From NCBI RefSeq assembly GCF_000196675.2, contig NC_015312.1:6712501-6776500 (forward strand): a stretch of 64,000 nucleotides of DNA, written 5' to 3'. Shown here in pieces: positions 8,678-16,275 of this stretch. The position numbers and the translations under genes were made by a program. The notes below the pieces were generated by a model, which saw nothing but the letters and a program-made list of their open reading frames with translations, was not told the DNA's origin and did not search any database. The DNA is from Pseudonocardia benzenivorans CB1190 (lineage in GTDB: Bacteria > Actinomycetota > Actinomycetes > Mycobacteriales > Pseudonocardiaceae). Within the stretch, counting starts at the first letter, position 1, and each line of letters opens with the position of its first letter.

Positions 8678-10080
8678 TACTCCAGCCGCAGTTTGTTATG
8701 TGATCTTCCGATAGGCTTCGATCTTGTGGAGTTGCCGGAGGATCTCGAGGCGTGGGCCGGTGGCCTGGACGGGTTGTTCGGGCTGGTGGCGGGCCGGTTC
8801 TTCCGTGCGGAGCCGCGGCGGCGCGCGCGGGCGTATGTGCGGGGGTTGCTGGCCCCGCTGGCCGGGAAGAACGGGTGGACGCTGGCCGAGGTTGCCGGTG
8901 AGGCGACCCCGGATGGGATGCAGCGGCTGCTCAACGCCGCCAGCTGGGACGTCGACGGGGTCCGTGACGATGTGCGGGACTATGTGGTCGAGCATCTCGG
9001 CGAGCCGGGTGGGGTGCTGATCGTCGACGAGACCGGGTTCCTGAAGAAGGGCACGAAGTCCGCCGGGGTGCAGCGCCAGTACTCCGGCACGGCGGGCCGG
9101 GTGGAGAACTGCCAGCTCGGGGTGTTCTTGGCCTACGCCACTGGCAAGGGGCGCACCCTGATCGACCGCGAGCTCTATCTGCCCAAGTCCTGGACCGGGG
9201 ATCGGGAACGCTGCCGGGAGGCGGCGGTGCCCGACGAGGTTGAGTTCGCTACCAAGACCGTCTTGGCCAAGCAGATGATCGGCCGCGCCCTCGATGCCGG
9301 AGTTCCGGCCTCGTTCGTGGCGGCGGACGAGGCATACGGGCAGGACTACAAGTTCCGCTCCTGGTGCGAGCAGCGCCGGATTGGCTACGTCGTCGCGGTT
9401 CCCCGAAATCAGTCCATCCCGTTGTCCGTGGACGCCGACATCTCGCAGATCAGCGGCTCACGACGGGCGGATGATCTGGTCGCCCGCGCTCCCGAACGGG
9501 CATGGAAGCGCCGTTCGGCCGGCCCCGGGGTGAAGGGTGAGCGGTTCTACGACTGGGCCGTGGCCTCGCTGTATCCGCCCGAGAACGCCCCGGCCGGGTG
9601 GGGCCGATGGCTGCTGGTGCGCCGCCAGATCCTCGGCGCCGACCAGCTCCAGGCCGGTGCGGAGCCGGAGCTGGCCTACTACCTGTGCGCCGGGCCGCCC
9701 GGTACCACCGACGAGGACCTGATCCGGGTCGCCGGGACCCGCTGGGCAATCGAGGAGTGCTTCCAGACCGCGAAGAACGAGGTCGGTCTCGACCAGTACC
9801 AGGTCCGCCGCTACGACGCCTGGTACCGCCACATCACCCTCGCCCTCCTCGCCCACGCCTACCTCTCGGTCACCGCGGCAATCGCCCCAAAAGACCTGGT
9901 AGCGGCCTCATCCCGCTCACCCTCGCCGAGATCCGACGTCTCCTGGCACCTCTGACCCACATCCCGACCCAACCGCTGCGATGGGCCTGGTCAACCTGGC
10001 GACGCCGCCACCAACACCGAGCCCGCGAAGCCCACTACCGCCGACGGGAACAGCACACCTAACGAACTGCGGCTGGAGTA
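8678..10080 (+). mobile_element. IS701-type insertion sequence
   Basis: The inverted repeats are TACTCCAGCCGCAGTTTGTTA-like at 8678-8698 and 10060-10080, with 19 of 21 positions matching. The flanks are CTAA on the left (8674-8677, overlapping the end of IS5 copy 1) and CTAG on the right (10081-10084). Both fit the YTAR target preference reported for IS701 relatives, but the two are not identical, so this may not be a simple insertion. It carries one transposase gene with a frameshift near its 3' end. Confidence 0.85.
8726..10062 (+). CDS. IS701-type transposase, needs a -1 frameshift to finish
   Basis: The product has the IS701-type layout. It starts VELPEDLEAWAGGLDGLFG, has the first catalytic segment GVLIVDETGFLKKGTKSAG, then FVAADEAYGQD and the Glu-bearing RWAIEECFQTAKNEVGLDQY. 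The initial frame stops at 9955. The expected C-terminus (SGLIPLTLAEIRRLL to RRREQHT, stop at 10062) is in the -1 frame. The switch lies at the heptamer CCCAAAA (9886-9892), read C CCA AAA in the initial frame, which fits the X XXY YYZ slippery pattern. Either this is programmed -1 frameshifting or the gene has one indel. The GTG at 8726 was chosen over an upstream TTG at 8693 that overlaps the terminal repeat. Confidence 0.8.
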
Positions 10081-10131
10081 CTAGCTGTTGCGACCCAGCA
10101 CGTTGTTGACGGCGTGGTGGCTTGAGCAAGG

Positions 10132-10191
10132 GGAAGGCCTCCTGGCGGAGTGGGTGTGTCTGACGCACCTGCTCGAACCCGGAGGCCTTCC
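10132..10191. repeat. 11-bp perfect inverted repeat beside IS110 transposase
   Basis: GGAAGGCCTCC at 10132-10142 is the exact reverse complement of 10181-10191, with 38 bases between them. It lies downstream of the IS110-type transposase, in the non-coding end of that element. It may be a terminator or part of a structured end. Confidence 0.5.
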
Positions 10192-10205
10192 GTGAATCTC
10201 CTATG

Positions 10206-11255
10206 TCAACCGGCCTCCGGATGGCAAGTACCGGGGCTGCCCGTGTCTGCCCGGAGCCGGTGGTAGACCACGTCGGCGAGGTGGCGTCGGAGCACCCGTA
10301 GGGCTTCGGTCTTCGAGTTCCCGGCGGCGGTGCGTCGCTGGACGAGTGCCTGGGCGGGTCGGTGGATTCGTAGTTGGGTGACCGCGATGCGGTGCAGGGC
10401 GGCGTTGAACTGCCGGTTGCCGCCGCGGTTGAGGCGGAACCGCGCACGGTTGCCCGCCCAGACAGGGATCGGCGCCGTCCCGGCGTGCATGGCGAACGCG
10501 GCCGAGGACCGGAAACGGTCGACCCCTGCGGTCTCGGCGAGGACCTTCGCCGCGGTCAGCCCGCCGCAGCCAGGAATAGCCAGCAGGTGCGGCACCAGCG
10601 GCTGCACCTGGGCCTCGATGCGCCGCTTGAGCTGCCCGACCCGCCGCGTCACCGTGATGATCCGCTCGATGAGCTCGGCGGCGATCTCGGCGCGCACGCC
10701 GCCCGCAAGCCGGCCGATCTGTTCGCGGAGCCGGTTCAGCGTGGTGATCCGGTTCAACGCCTGCCCGCGTGGCAGCGCGACCTCAAGGTCGTGCAGGTGC
10801 CAGCCCAGCCGGTTGATCATCCGGGTCCGCTCGGCCACCAGGTCTTCGCGGTGATCGAGCAGGAGCCGGATCTGCAAGGCCTGCTCGTCGAGGTGGGCCT
10901 CGGGCAGGTCGGGCTCGCGCAGCGCGGCGCGGGCCACCGCCGGCGCGTCGATCGGGTCGGACTTGCCGCGGGTGCGGGCCGAGGCCCTGGCCCGTGCCAT
11001 CAGCTTCGGCGGCACCGTGACCACCGCCTGGCCTGTTCCGAGCAGAGCGCGAAGCAGCGAGCCGGCGACGTGACGGCAGTCCTCGACCGCCCACCGCCTC
11101 GATCCGGGCCAGCGCTGCGCCCACTCCAACAGCCGGATCAGCTCAGCCGCGGTGTTGCCGACGGTGATCTGGCCGAGCTCGCGACCGTTGGAGTCCACCG
11201 CGACGGCGGTGTGGCTGTGCTTGTGCGGGTCCACGCCCACCACGACCATGTGCAT
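10206..11255 (-). CDS. IS110-family transposase (DEDD recombinase)
   Basis: The product of about 349 aa has the IS110 layout. The N-terminal DEDD RuvC-like domain begins VVVGVDPHKHSHTAVAVD (first Asp) and includes WAVEDCRHVAG and GKSDPIDAPAVARAALRE. The C-terminal Transposase_20 domain has LAIPGCGGLTAAKVLAETAG and the serine-bearing RSSAAFAMHAGTAPIPVWAG and RLNRGGNRQFNAALHRIAV segments. GAAGGAG lies before two close ATGs; the first (11255) is two bases from it and the second (11249) eight bases, so 11249 is equally likely. Neither element end can be fixed, because IS110 elements lack inverted repeats. Confidence 0.9.
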   Translation of the reverse strand: MHMVVVGVDPHKHSHTAVAVDSNGRELGQITVGNTAAELIRLLEWAQRWPGSRRWAVEDCRHVAGSLLRALLGTGQAVVTVPPKLMARARASARTRGKSDPIDAPAVARAALREPDLPEAHLDEQALQIRLLLDHREDLVAERTRMINRLGWHLHDLEVALPRGQALNRITTLNRLREQIGRLAGGVRAEIAAELIERIITVTRRVGQLKRRIEAQVQPLVPHLLAIPGCGGLTAAKVLAETAGVDRFRSSAAFAMHAGTAPIPVWAGNRARFRLNRGGNRQFNAALHRIAVTQLRIHRPAQALVQRRTAAGNSKTEALRVLRRHLADVVYHRLRADTGSPGTCHPEAG

Positions 11256-11471
11256 GTCTCCTTCACCGGGGATACGGGTCCGGCCGGCGGACACACCTCA
11301 GTCGGAGGACGTCGCCTCGTTCTCCTATCAAGTCACGCCGGTCGGACCGACTCCGGCCGCGATGGACGATTCACGAGAAGGCCAGCCCGAGCAGGCGGCA
11401 CCCACCGTAAGAGTCACCTCGCGACCGAAGTCGATCTACCACCTCAGCGGCGGCGGCAGCGTGACACTGGG
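11256..11471. other. non-coding flank upstream of the IS110 transposase
   Basis: No gene is recognised here. In IS110 relatives the non-coding end next to the transposase start encodes a structured bridge RNA. This stretch is where such an RNA would lie, but I cannot fold it reliably by eye. Confidence 0.3.
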
Positions 11472-11651
11472 GTCCACGCTAACGCCCCGCTGTCACAACC
11501 GGGCCGATTACGCCTGGCGTGCCTGGTCGAGGAGCACTGGCCGGTCTCGGCGGCGGAAGGCCGCTTCCAGGTCTCGTGGCGGACCCCGAAACGCTGGGCC
11601 GACCGTGAGCTGCTTGCTGCCGAGCTCCCTGCACGGTCCGGCGCCTCGTGA
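11472..11651 (+). pseudogene. IS481-type transposase, N-terminal fragment
   Basis: The frame reads VHANAPLSQPGRLRLACLVE and continues to the RFQVSWRTPKRWADRE segment before stopping at 11651. This is the typical helix-turn-helix start of IS481-family transposases (normally beginning HANAPLTP-like). The DDE core is missing, so it is a dead fragment. Confidence 0.6.
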
Positions 11652-11659
11652 CTGAGTGA

Positions 11660-11936
11660 AAGCAGTCCGTTCTGTTCGTGTGCGTCTGCAAACGGTGGAA
11701 AGTCCCAGATGACCACCATCGGCCTGATGCGACGGACCGCCGGTGATAGAGTCGAGGTCTACTCCGCGGGCACCGATTCCGACGAGAAGATCAACGCGCT
11801 GTCCGTCGACATACTGGCCAAGGTCGGCGCGGACATCTCGGCTCACACGTCGAAGCCGAGGGATCTGAATCTCCGGCGGCCATCTGACGGGGTAGTTTCG
11901 CTCGGCAGGAAACAAGGGGGGAACCCGACTGAGTGA
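11660..11936 (+). pseudogene. arsenate reductase / low-molecular-weight phosphatase remnant
   Basis: Two frames joined give an ArsC-like protein. KQSVLFVCVC (11660-11689) is followed, after one extra A at 11690, by NGGKSQMTTIGLMRRTAG and the VEVYSAGTDSDEKINALSVD region. The P-loop of the family (CVxNxGKSQ) is recognisable across the frameshift. The C-terminal part (TSKPRDLNLRRPSDGVVSLG) degrades and stops at 11936. The frameshift in the active-site loop makes it non-functional. It is a remnant of an earlier arsenic-resistance or phosphatase gene in the island. Confidence 0.6.
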
Positions 11937-12094
11937 TGCAAGTTTGCTCGCGCGCAGGTGGCGCTGCTTTGACAGTCGATAAGAAGTTCAGTGTATCGAA
12001 GATCAACCCTTGCCGTAAACGAGTCTCCGACGAAAGCTGTCGGGGCATCATGCTTTCGAGTGGGCCATCGCTCGATGCGACGTACTTGTCTGTT
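11937..12094. other. short AT-richer spacer downstream of hypB
   Basis: No gene is seen. The base composition here and in hypB is visibly less GC-rich than in the huc operon, suggesting a different source. Confidence 0.35.
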
Positions 12095-12913
12095 TTACGG
12101 CTGAGAGCGGGCCGTGGTGTCACCTCGGGCCGCAGCCGATCCTTCCGGATCCGGTGTACATCGCGTACGAAGCCAGTCACAGAAATCGGCGACGCCCCGG
12201 CCGGTGCGCGTACTCGTCTCGAGGACCGCGGCTGTGGGATTGACCGCTCGCAAGTTGCGGAAGAAGATGTCAATGTCGTAGTCGAGATGAGGAAGGAGGT
12301 CGACCTTGTTCACGAGAATGAGATCTGCCGATCGGAACATGACGGGGTACTTCAACGGCTTCTCTTCACCTTCGGTGACTGAATACACCATCGCGCGGGC
12401 ATGCTCTCCGACGCTGAATTCGGCCGGACAAACAAGATTCCCGACATTCTCGATGAGCAGGAGGTCGAGCGCAGTCAGATCGAGTTTCGAAAGTGCGGAA
12501 CGCACCATCGGTGCGTCGAGGTGACATTCCCCGCCGAAGCCGTTGGCGGTATTGAGGAGCGAGATGGTTGCCCCGAGGCCTGAGAGCCGGTCGGCGTCGA
12601 TGCTTGTCTCGATGTCGCCCTCGACGATGCCGACCCGGGTCTCCGTCAGTATGCGCAGCGCTGCCGCGAGAAGCGACGTCTTCCCTGCTCCGGGAGATGA
12701 CATGACGTTGATCGCGGTCACGCCGGCGCTGTCGAAGTCGGCTCGGTTGGCTGCCGCGGTGTGGTCGTTCTCGTCGAATATCCGCTCGAGCACCTCGATG
12801 CGTTCACCACCCGTGCGGTACCCGGAATGGTCGCCGAGGTCGGAATGTCCGTGTCCGTGTCCGTGTCCCTGTCCGTGCTCGTGTCCGTCGTCGTGCCGGT
12901 GGAATCGGCCCAT
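12095..12913 (-). CDS. hypB: hydrogenase nickel-incorporation GTPase HypB
   Basis: The 272-aa GTPase works with HypA to load nickel into the hydrogenase large subunit. It has a His-rich N-terminus (FHRHDDGHEHGQGHGHGHGH) that probably binds or stores Ni(II). The G1 P-loop is SSPGAGKTS (about residues 72-80), followed by the switch region EGDIETSIDADRL, the G3-type segment LLLIENVGNLVCPAEF and the G4 NKVD in LILVNKVDLLPHL. The Cys in NLVCP fits the metal site at the dimer interface. It is adjacent to hypA (6-bp gap) and probably cotranscribed with it, on the strand opposite the structural genes. Codon use is less GC-biased than in the huc operon. Confidence 0.94.
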   Translation of the reverse strand: MGRFHRHDDGHEHGQGHGHGHGHSDLGDHSGYRTGGERIEVLERIFDENDHTAAANRADFDSAGVTAINVMSSPGAGKTSLLAAALRILTETRVGIVEGDIETSIDADRLSGLGATISLLNTANGFGGECHLDAPMVRSALSKLDLTALDLLLIENVGNLVCPAEFSVGEHARAMVYSVTEGEEKPLKYPVMFRSADLILVNKVDLLPHLDYDIDIFFRNLRAVNPTAAVLETSTRTGRGVADFCDWLRTRCTPDPEGSAAARGDTTARSQP

Positions 12914-12919
12914 ATTCGG

Positions 12920-13258
12920 TCAGACCTCCGCTAGGTCGAGTGAGGTGATGAGAAATTCCTCGCCGGCGACGACCTCGATGTCGTGGCCCCCGCACCGGGA
13001 ACAGCATATGAGCGGTTCCGAAAGCGTCGTGACGTGCTCGCACGGAATGCATCTGATAGCCGCGGGAACGCTGTCGACACACAGTTGCGAGCCGGCTAGT
13101 GCGGTGTCCGCGCTGACCAGCGACCAGCAGTAGACCAGCGTGTCGGGGACGATCTGGCGCAGCGCGCCGACCCGGACGTGGACGATCCGTACCGGTCGTC
13201 CCGCGGCGTGCCGTACCACGATGTCGGAGATCGACCGGCAGATCGAGAGTTCGTGCAA
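12920..13258 (-). CDS. hypA: hydrogenase nickel-insertion protein HypA
   Basis: The 112-aa product has the HypA pattern. The N-terminal LHELSICRSI segment carries the nickel-binding His directly after the start residue, and the zinc site is formed by CIPC and the later CCSRC group. The chosen TTG start (13258) is preceded by AAAGGAG and aligns the His at position 2 as in the family; the longer reading with an ATG at 13294 would bury it. It hands nickel to HypB and the large subunit. It lies just upstream of hypB and downstream of the AraC-type regulator on the same strand. Confidence 0.92.
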   Translation of the reverse strand: MHELSICRSISDIVVRHAAGRPVRIVHVRVGALRQIVPDTLVYCWSLVSADTALAGSQLCVDSVPAAIRCIPCEHVTTLSEPLICCSRCGGHDIEVVAGEEFLITSLDLAEV

Positions 13259-13301
13259 CGGCGCGCTCCTTTCGAGTGGGAGCAGACCGTACACGCCGCG
13301 A

Positions 13302-14360
13302 TCAGCGGCGCAAGGTCTCCGACGGGGACTCGCCCCACCGCTTGCGGTAGAGCACGGCGAAGCTGCCCAGATGGTTGAAGCCCCATCGCTCGGCGACGTC
13401 GGTGACCGTGAGGCCGTCGGCGGAGGTGGCGTCGGTGAGGTCCTCCCGCGCTCGCTGCAGACGGCGTTCGCGCAAGTAGAGGGTGGGGCTGGTGCCCAGC
13501 TCCTCGCGGAACCCCTGCTGGATCGCCCGGACGCTCATGTGGACGTTCTCGGCGATGTCGGTCATCGTGACGCGCTCGCGCAGATGTGCCTCGATGTAGT
13601 CCACCGCGGCCCGCACGACCCGACGGCCGGGCTGCTCGGCGGGCCGGATCAGCTGGGCGTGGTAGTTGGACGGTTGGAGTAGCAGCAGGGTGCTCATCAG
13701 GAGCTCTTCCAGCGGCCCGATGCCGTGGCCGCTCTGCAACATCGAGCCCTCGTAGAACACCTCGGTGTGCATCAGCTGGATCGCGCCGTGCCAGCGCATG
13801 GCGGCGTCCTTCGCCAGGTCCATCTCGGGCTCGAACTCGATCGGCGGTCCGAGGCTTTTGCCCAGCAACCTGGTGAGGTGTCGTTCGAGTGCCTCTTGCT
13901 CGATGCGCACCACTAACTGCGGTGAGTCGTGGTCGAACCGCATCGTTAGAGGCAGGCCGGGGCTGGCGACGGTCGCACGAATCGTGTTGGCCTCGAAGCT
14001 GCGGCCCCGGCTAACGCAGACGGCGCGACCATTTGTCGGCATGTGCACTGCGAAGGACGGTCCGGTGGCCGGGATGTCCAGCGACGCGGCGACGGTCAGG
14101 TCGACGTAGAGCAGGCTCACATCGCGCAGCCGCACGCCGTGCAGGCTCGCGGCGAACTGCTGCGATCCGATGTCGCCCACGGTGAGCGTGCACGGGGACA
14201 GGGCCTTGCCCAGCATGACGGCGCTCTCGCCGATGTCCTCGGTGTAGAAGATCTCGTGCCCGTCCAGCGCGGGGGGGATCCCGCGCGAGCGCACCCGGCG
14301 GCGCACCGGGTTCGCGGTCCGGCGCACGTCGATGAAGCCGAGCCGGGTCAGCCGCGACAT
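13302..14360 (-). CDS. AraC-family transcriptional regulator
   Basis: The 352-aa product has an N-terminal AraC-binding-like domain (about residues 30-220) and a C-terminal double helix-turn-helix (DYIEAHLRERVTMTDIAENV, then the VTDVAERWGFNHLGSFAVLY segment). The ATG at 14360 follows GAGAGGGG; an upstream in-frame ATG at 14402 is less likely. It is divergent from hucM with a 212-bp intergenic region and upstream of hypAB on its own strand. It is therefore positioned to control the hydrogenase genes. That role is inferred; AraC relatives with this N-terminal domain often respond to small organic effectors. Confidence 0.88.
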   Translation of the reverse strand: MSRLTRLGFIDVRRTANPVRRRVRSRGIPPALDGHEIFYTEDIGESAVMLGKALSPCTLTVGDIGSQQFAASLHGVRLRDVSLLYVDLTVAASLDIPATGPSFAVHMPTNGRAVCVSRGRSFEANTIRATVASPGLPLTMRFDHDSPQLVVRIEQEALERHLTRLLGKSLGPPIEFEPEMDLAKDAAMRWHGAIQLMHTEVFYEGSMLQSGHGIGPLEELLMSTLLLLQPSNYHAQLIRPAEQPGRRVVRAAVDYIEAHLRERVTMTDIAENVHMSVRAIQQGFREELGTSPTLYLRERRLQRAREDLTDATSADGLTVTDVAERWGFNHLGSFAVLYRKRWGESPSETLRR

Positions 14361-14572
14361 CCCCGCTACCCCTCTCTGCCGTCCTTCGAACGGCCGTGTC
14401 ACTCAGTCGAGTGTCGCGATCACGCAACCTCCCGCGGCGGGTTCGTGCGCATTTGTGCCAGCAAGTGTGCGTGATCCTGACAGCTGCTGCGTGAACGCGA
14501 TAGGCGCGGCGCGCTTCTCTGCTTAGCCTGTGCGCCAGCTCACCCGTACGTCGCACCCTTCCGGGAGGCCCC
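14361..14572 (+). promoter_or_regulatory. divergent control region between the AraC gene and the hydrogenase operon
   Basis: This is the only sizeable non-coding gap in front of hucM, so the operon promoter should lie here. The part at 14440-14480 contains related GTGTGCG/GTGCGCA words (GTGCGCATTTGTGCC and AAGTGTGCGTGATCC), which could be AraC half-sites. TTAGCCT at 14523-14529 is a possible -10 element. A GGGAGG ribosome-binding site lies at 14562-14567. All assignments are by eye. Confidence 0.35.
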
Positions 14573-15100
14573 GTGACTCCGAACGGCCAACTCGTCGCCC
14601 AGTCCCCTGCCGACGAACTCCTGGCGCGGCTGGACGAGCCGCGCGTCGCGGCTGCCCTGGGGAACCTGCTCGACCACGCCGACCTGCTCGCGATCCTCGT
14701 CGTCGGGCTTGACGGTCTCGTCAGTCGCGGCGAGGTCATCGGCGCGTCCCTCGCCGATGCGATCGGCGAGCTGCGCGGTGGCGCGGAGGACCTGCCCTCG
14801 GTCGACCTCAAGGGGCTGGCCTCCAGCGTCGCGACGCTGTCGGGCTCGCTCAGCTCGGCCACGCCCGCGCTGGACGCGTTGCTGCGCAGCAGCCTGACCG
14901 ACCCGAAGGCAGTCGAGGTCATCTCCCAGCTCGCCCACGCGCTCGTGGTCGGCCGGGAGCGGATCGACACCGACCGCTCCGTCCCGACCGGGGTGTTCGG
15001 GCTGCTTCGAGCCCTCAAGGACGACGACGTCTCCCGTGGTCTCGGCTACCTGATGCAGGTTGCCAAGGCGTTCGGTCAGCAGCTCGACGCCTCCCACTGA
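14573..15100 (+). CDS. hucM: HucM-like DUF1641 protein of the Huc hydrogenase
   Basis: The 175-aa product is rich in Ala, Leu and Asp, apparently all helical, with DUF1641-type segments (LLDHADLLAILVVGLDGLVS, GVFGLLRALKDDDVSRGLGY). In the mycobacterial Huc enzyme a DUF1641 protein encoded directly before the small subunit forms the central scaffold and the hydrophobic channel that delivers menaquinone. Position, size and composition agree with that role here. GTG start with GGGAGG five bases upstream. Some of the central Ser/Leu-rich stretch (SVATLSGSLSSATPALDAL) could be an amphipathic, membrane-facing helix. The identification rests on context and domain type. Confidence 0.8.
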   Translation: MTPNGQLVAQSPADELLARLDEPRVAAALGNLLDHADLLAILVVGLDGLVSRGEVIGASLADAIGELRGGAEDLPSVDLKGLASSVATLSGSLSSATPALDALLRSSLTDPKAVEVISQLAHALVVGRERIDTDRSVPTGVFGLLRALKDDDVSRGLGYLMQVAKAFGQQLDASH

Positions 15101-15234
15101 CCGTCCCCGGGCTCCATGCCCGACCCTCGACCCCAACCGAGACCCACCACCGCGATCACTCCGACGGCCGTCGAGCGCCGTCTCCCACCACGACAGCGAC
15201 CTCGATGTCGAGGACGCGCGCGAGAGGAGTTCCC

Positions 15235-16206
15235 ATGGCGTCCGTGCTGTGGTTCCAAGGCGGAGCATGCAGCGGCAACACGATGTCGTTCCTTAACGCC
15301 GAGGAACCCAACGTCGTCGACCTGATCGTCGACTTCGGTCTCGACCTGCTGTGGCACCCGTCGCTGGGCATGGAGCTGGGCAGTCAGGCCCAGACACTGT
15401 TCAACGACTGCGCGACCGGCAAGCGGCCACTGGACATCTTCGTCTTCGAGGGCACCGTCATCGAGGGCCCCGACGGGACCGGCCGCTTTGACATGTTCGC
15501 CGACCGGCCGATGAAGGACTGGGTCACCGAGCTGGCCGCCCAGGCGCAGATCGTCGTCGCCATCGGCGACTGCGCATCCTGGGGCGGCATCCCGGCGATG
15601 GAGCCCAACCCGTCGGGCTCGACCGGGCTGCAGTTCCACAAGAGGGAACGCGGCGGGTTCCTCGGCCCGGACTTCCGCTCCCAGATGGGCCTGCCGGTCA
15701 TCAACATCCCGGGCTGCCCCGCGCACCCGGACTGGATCACCCAGGTCATCGTCGCGCTCGCCACCGGCCGCGCCGGCGACATCGCCCTGGACGAACTGCA
15801 CCGACCGGAGACGTTCTTCAAGACGTTCACCCAGACCGGCTGCACGCGTGTCCAGTTCTTCGAGTACAAGCAGACGACGACCTCATTCGGCGAGGGTACC
15901 CGCACGGGCTGCCTGTTCTACGAGTTCGGCTGCCGAGGCCCGATGACGCACTCCCCGTGCAATCGGATCCTGTGGAACCGGCAGTCGTCCAAGACCCGTG
16001 CCGGGCAGCCGTGCATGGGGTGCACCGAGCCGGAGTACCCGTTCTTCGACCTCGCCCCGGGGACCGTGTTCAAGACCCAGAAGGTCAGCGGGATGATCCC
16101 CAAGGAGGTCCCGGAGGGCAGCGACCACCTCACGTACATGGCACACGCGGCGGCCGCACGCATCGCCGCGCCGCAGTGGTCGAAGGAGGACATGTTCGTG
16201 GTCTGA
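15235..16206 (+). CDS. hucS: group 2a uptake [NiFe]-hydrogenase small subunit HucS
   Basis: The 323-aa iron-sulfur electron-transfer subunit has no Tat signal peptide, as expected for cytoplasmic group 2 enzymes. Cluster-ligand motifs are GGACSGNT (Cys12), IGDCASWGG (about Cys113), IPGCPAHPDW, then TRTGCLFYEFGCRGPMTHSP and PCMGCTEPEYP near the C-terminus. In the structurally known Huc enzyme the small subunit carries three [3Fe-4S] clusters; the ligand set here looks compatible but was not aligned. The start at 15235 is preceded by GAGAGGAG. The sequence MASVLWFQGGACSGNTMSFL strongly resembles mycobacterial HucS. Confidence 0.95.
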   Translation: MASVLWFQGGACSGNTMSFLNAEEPNVVDLIVDFGLDLLWHPSLGMELGSQAQTLFNDCATGKRPLDIFVFEGTVIEGPDGTGRFDMFADRPMKDWVTELAAQAQIVVAIGDCASWGGIPAMEPNPSGSTGLQFHKRERGGFLGPDFRSQMGLPVINIPGCPAHPDWITQVIVALATGRAGDIALDELHRPETFFKTFTQTGCTRVQFFEYKQTTTSFGEGTRTGCLFYEFGCRGPMTHSPCNRILWNRQSSKTRAGQPCMGCTEPEYPFFDLAPGTVFKTQKVSGMIPKEVPEGSDHLTYMAHAAAARIAAPQWSKEDMFVV

Positions 16207-16275
16207 GGGCCTCGGGCCTGAGGCGCGAACTGTCCACCACCCACTCCTGGCCGTTCCCGAAAGGACACCCCCATC

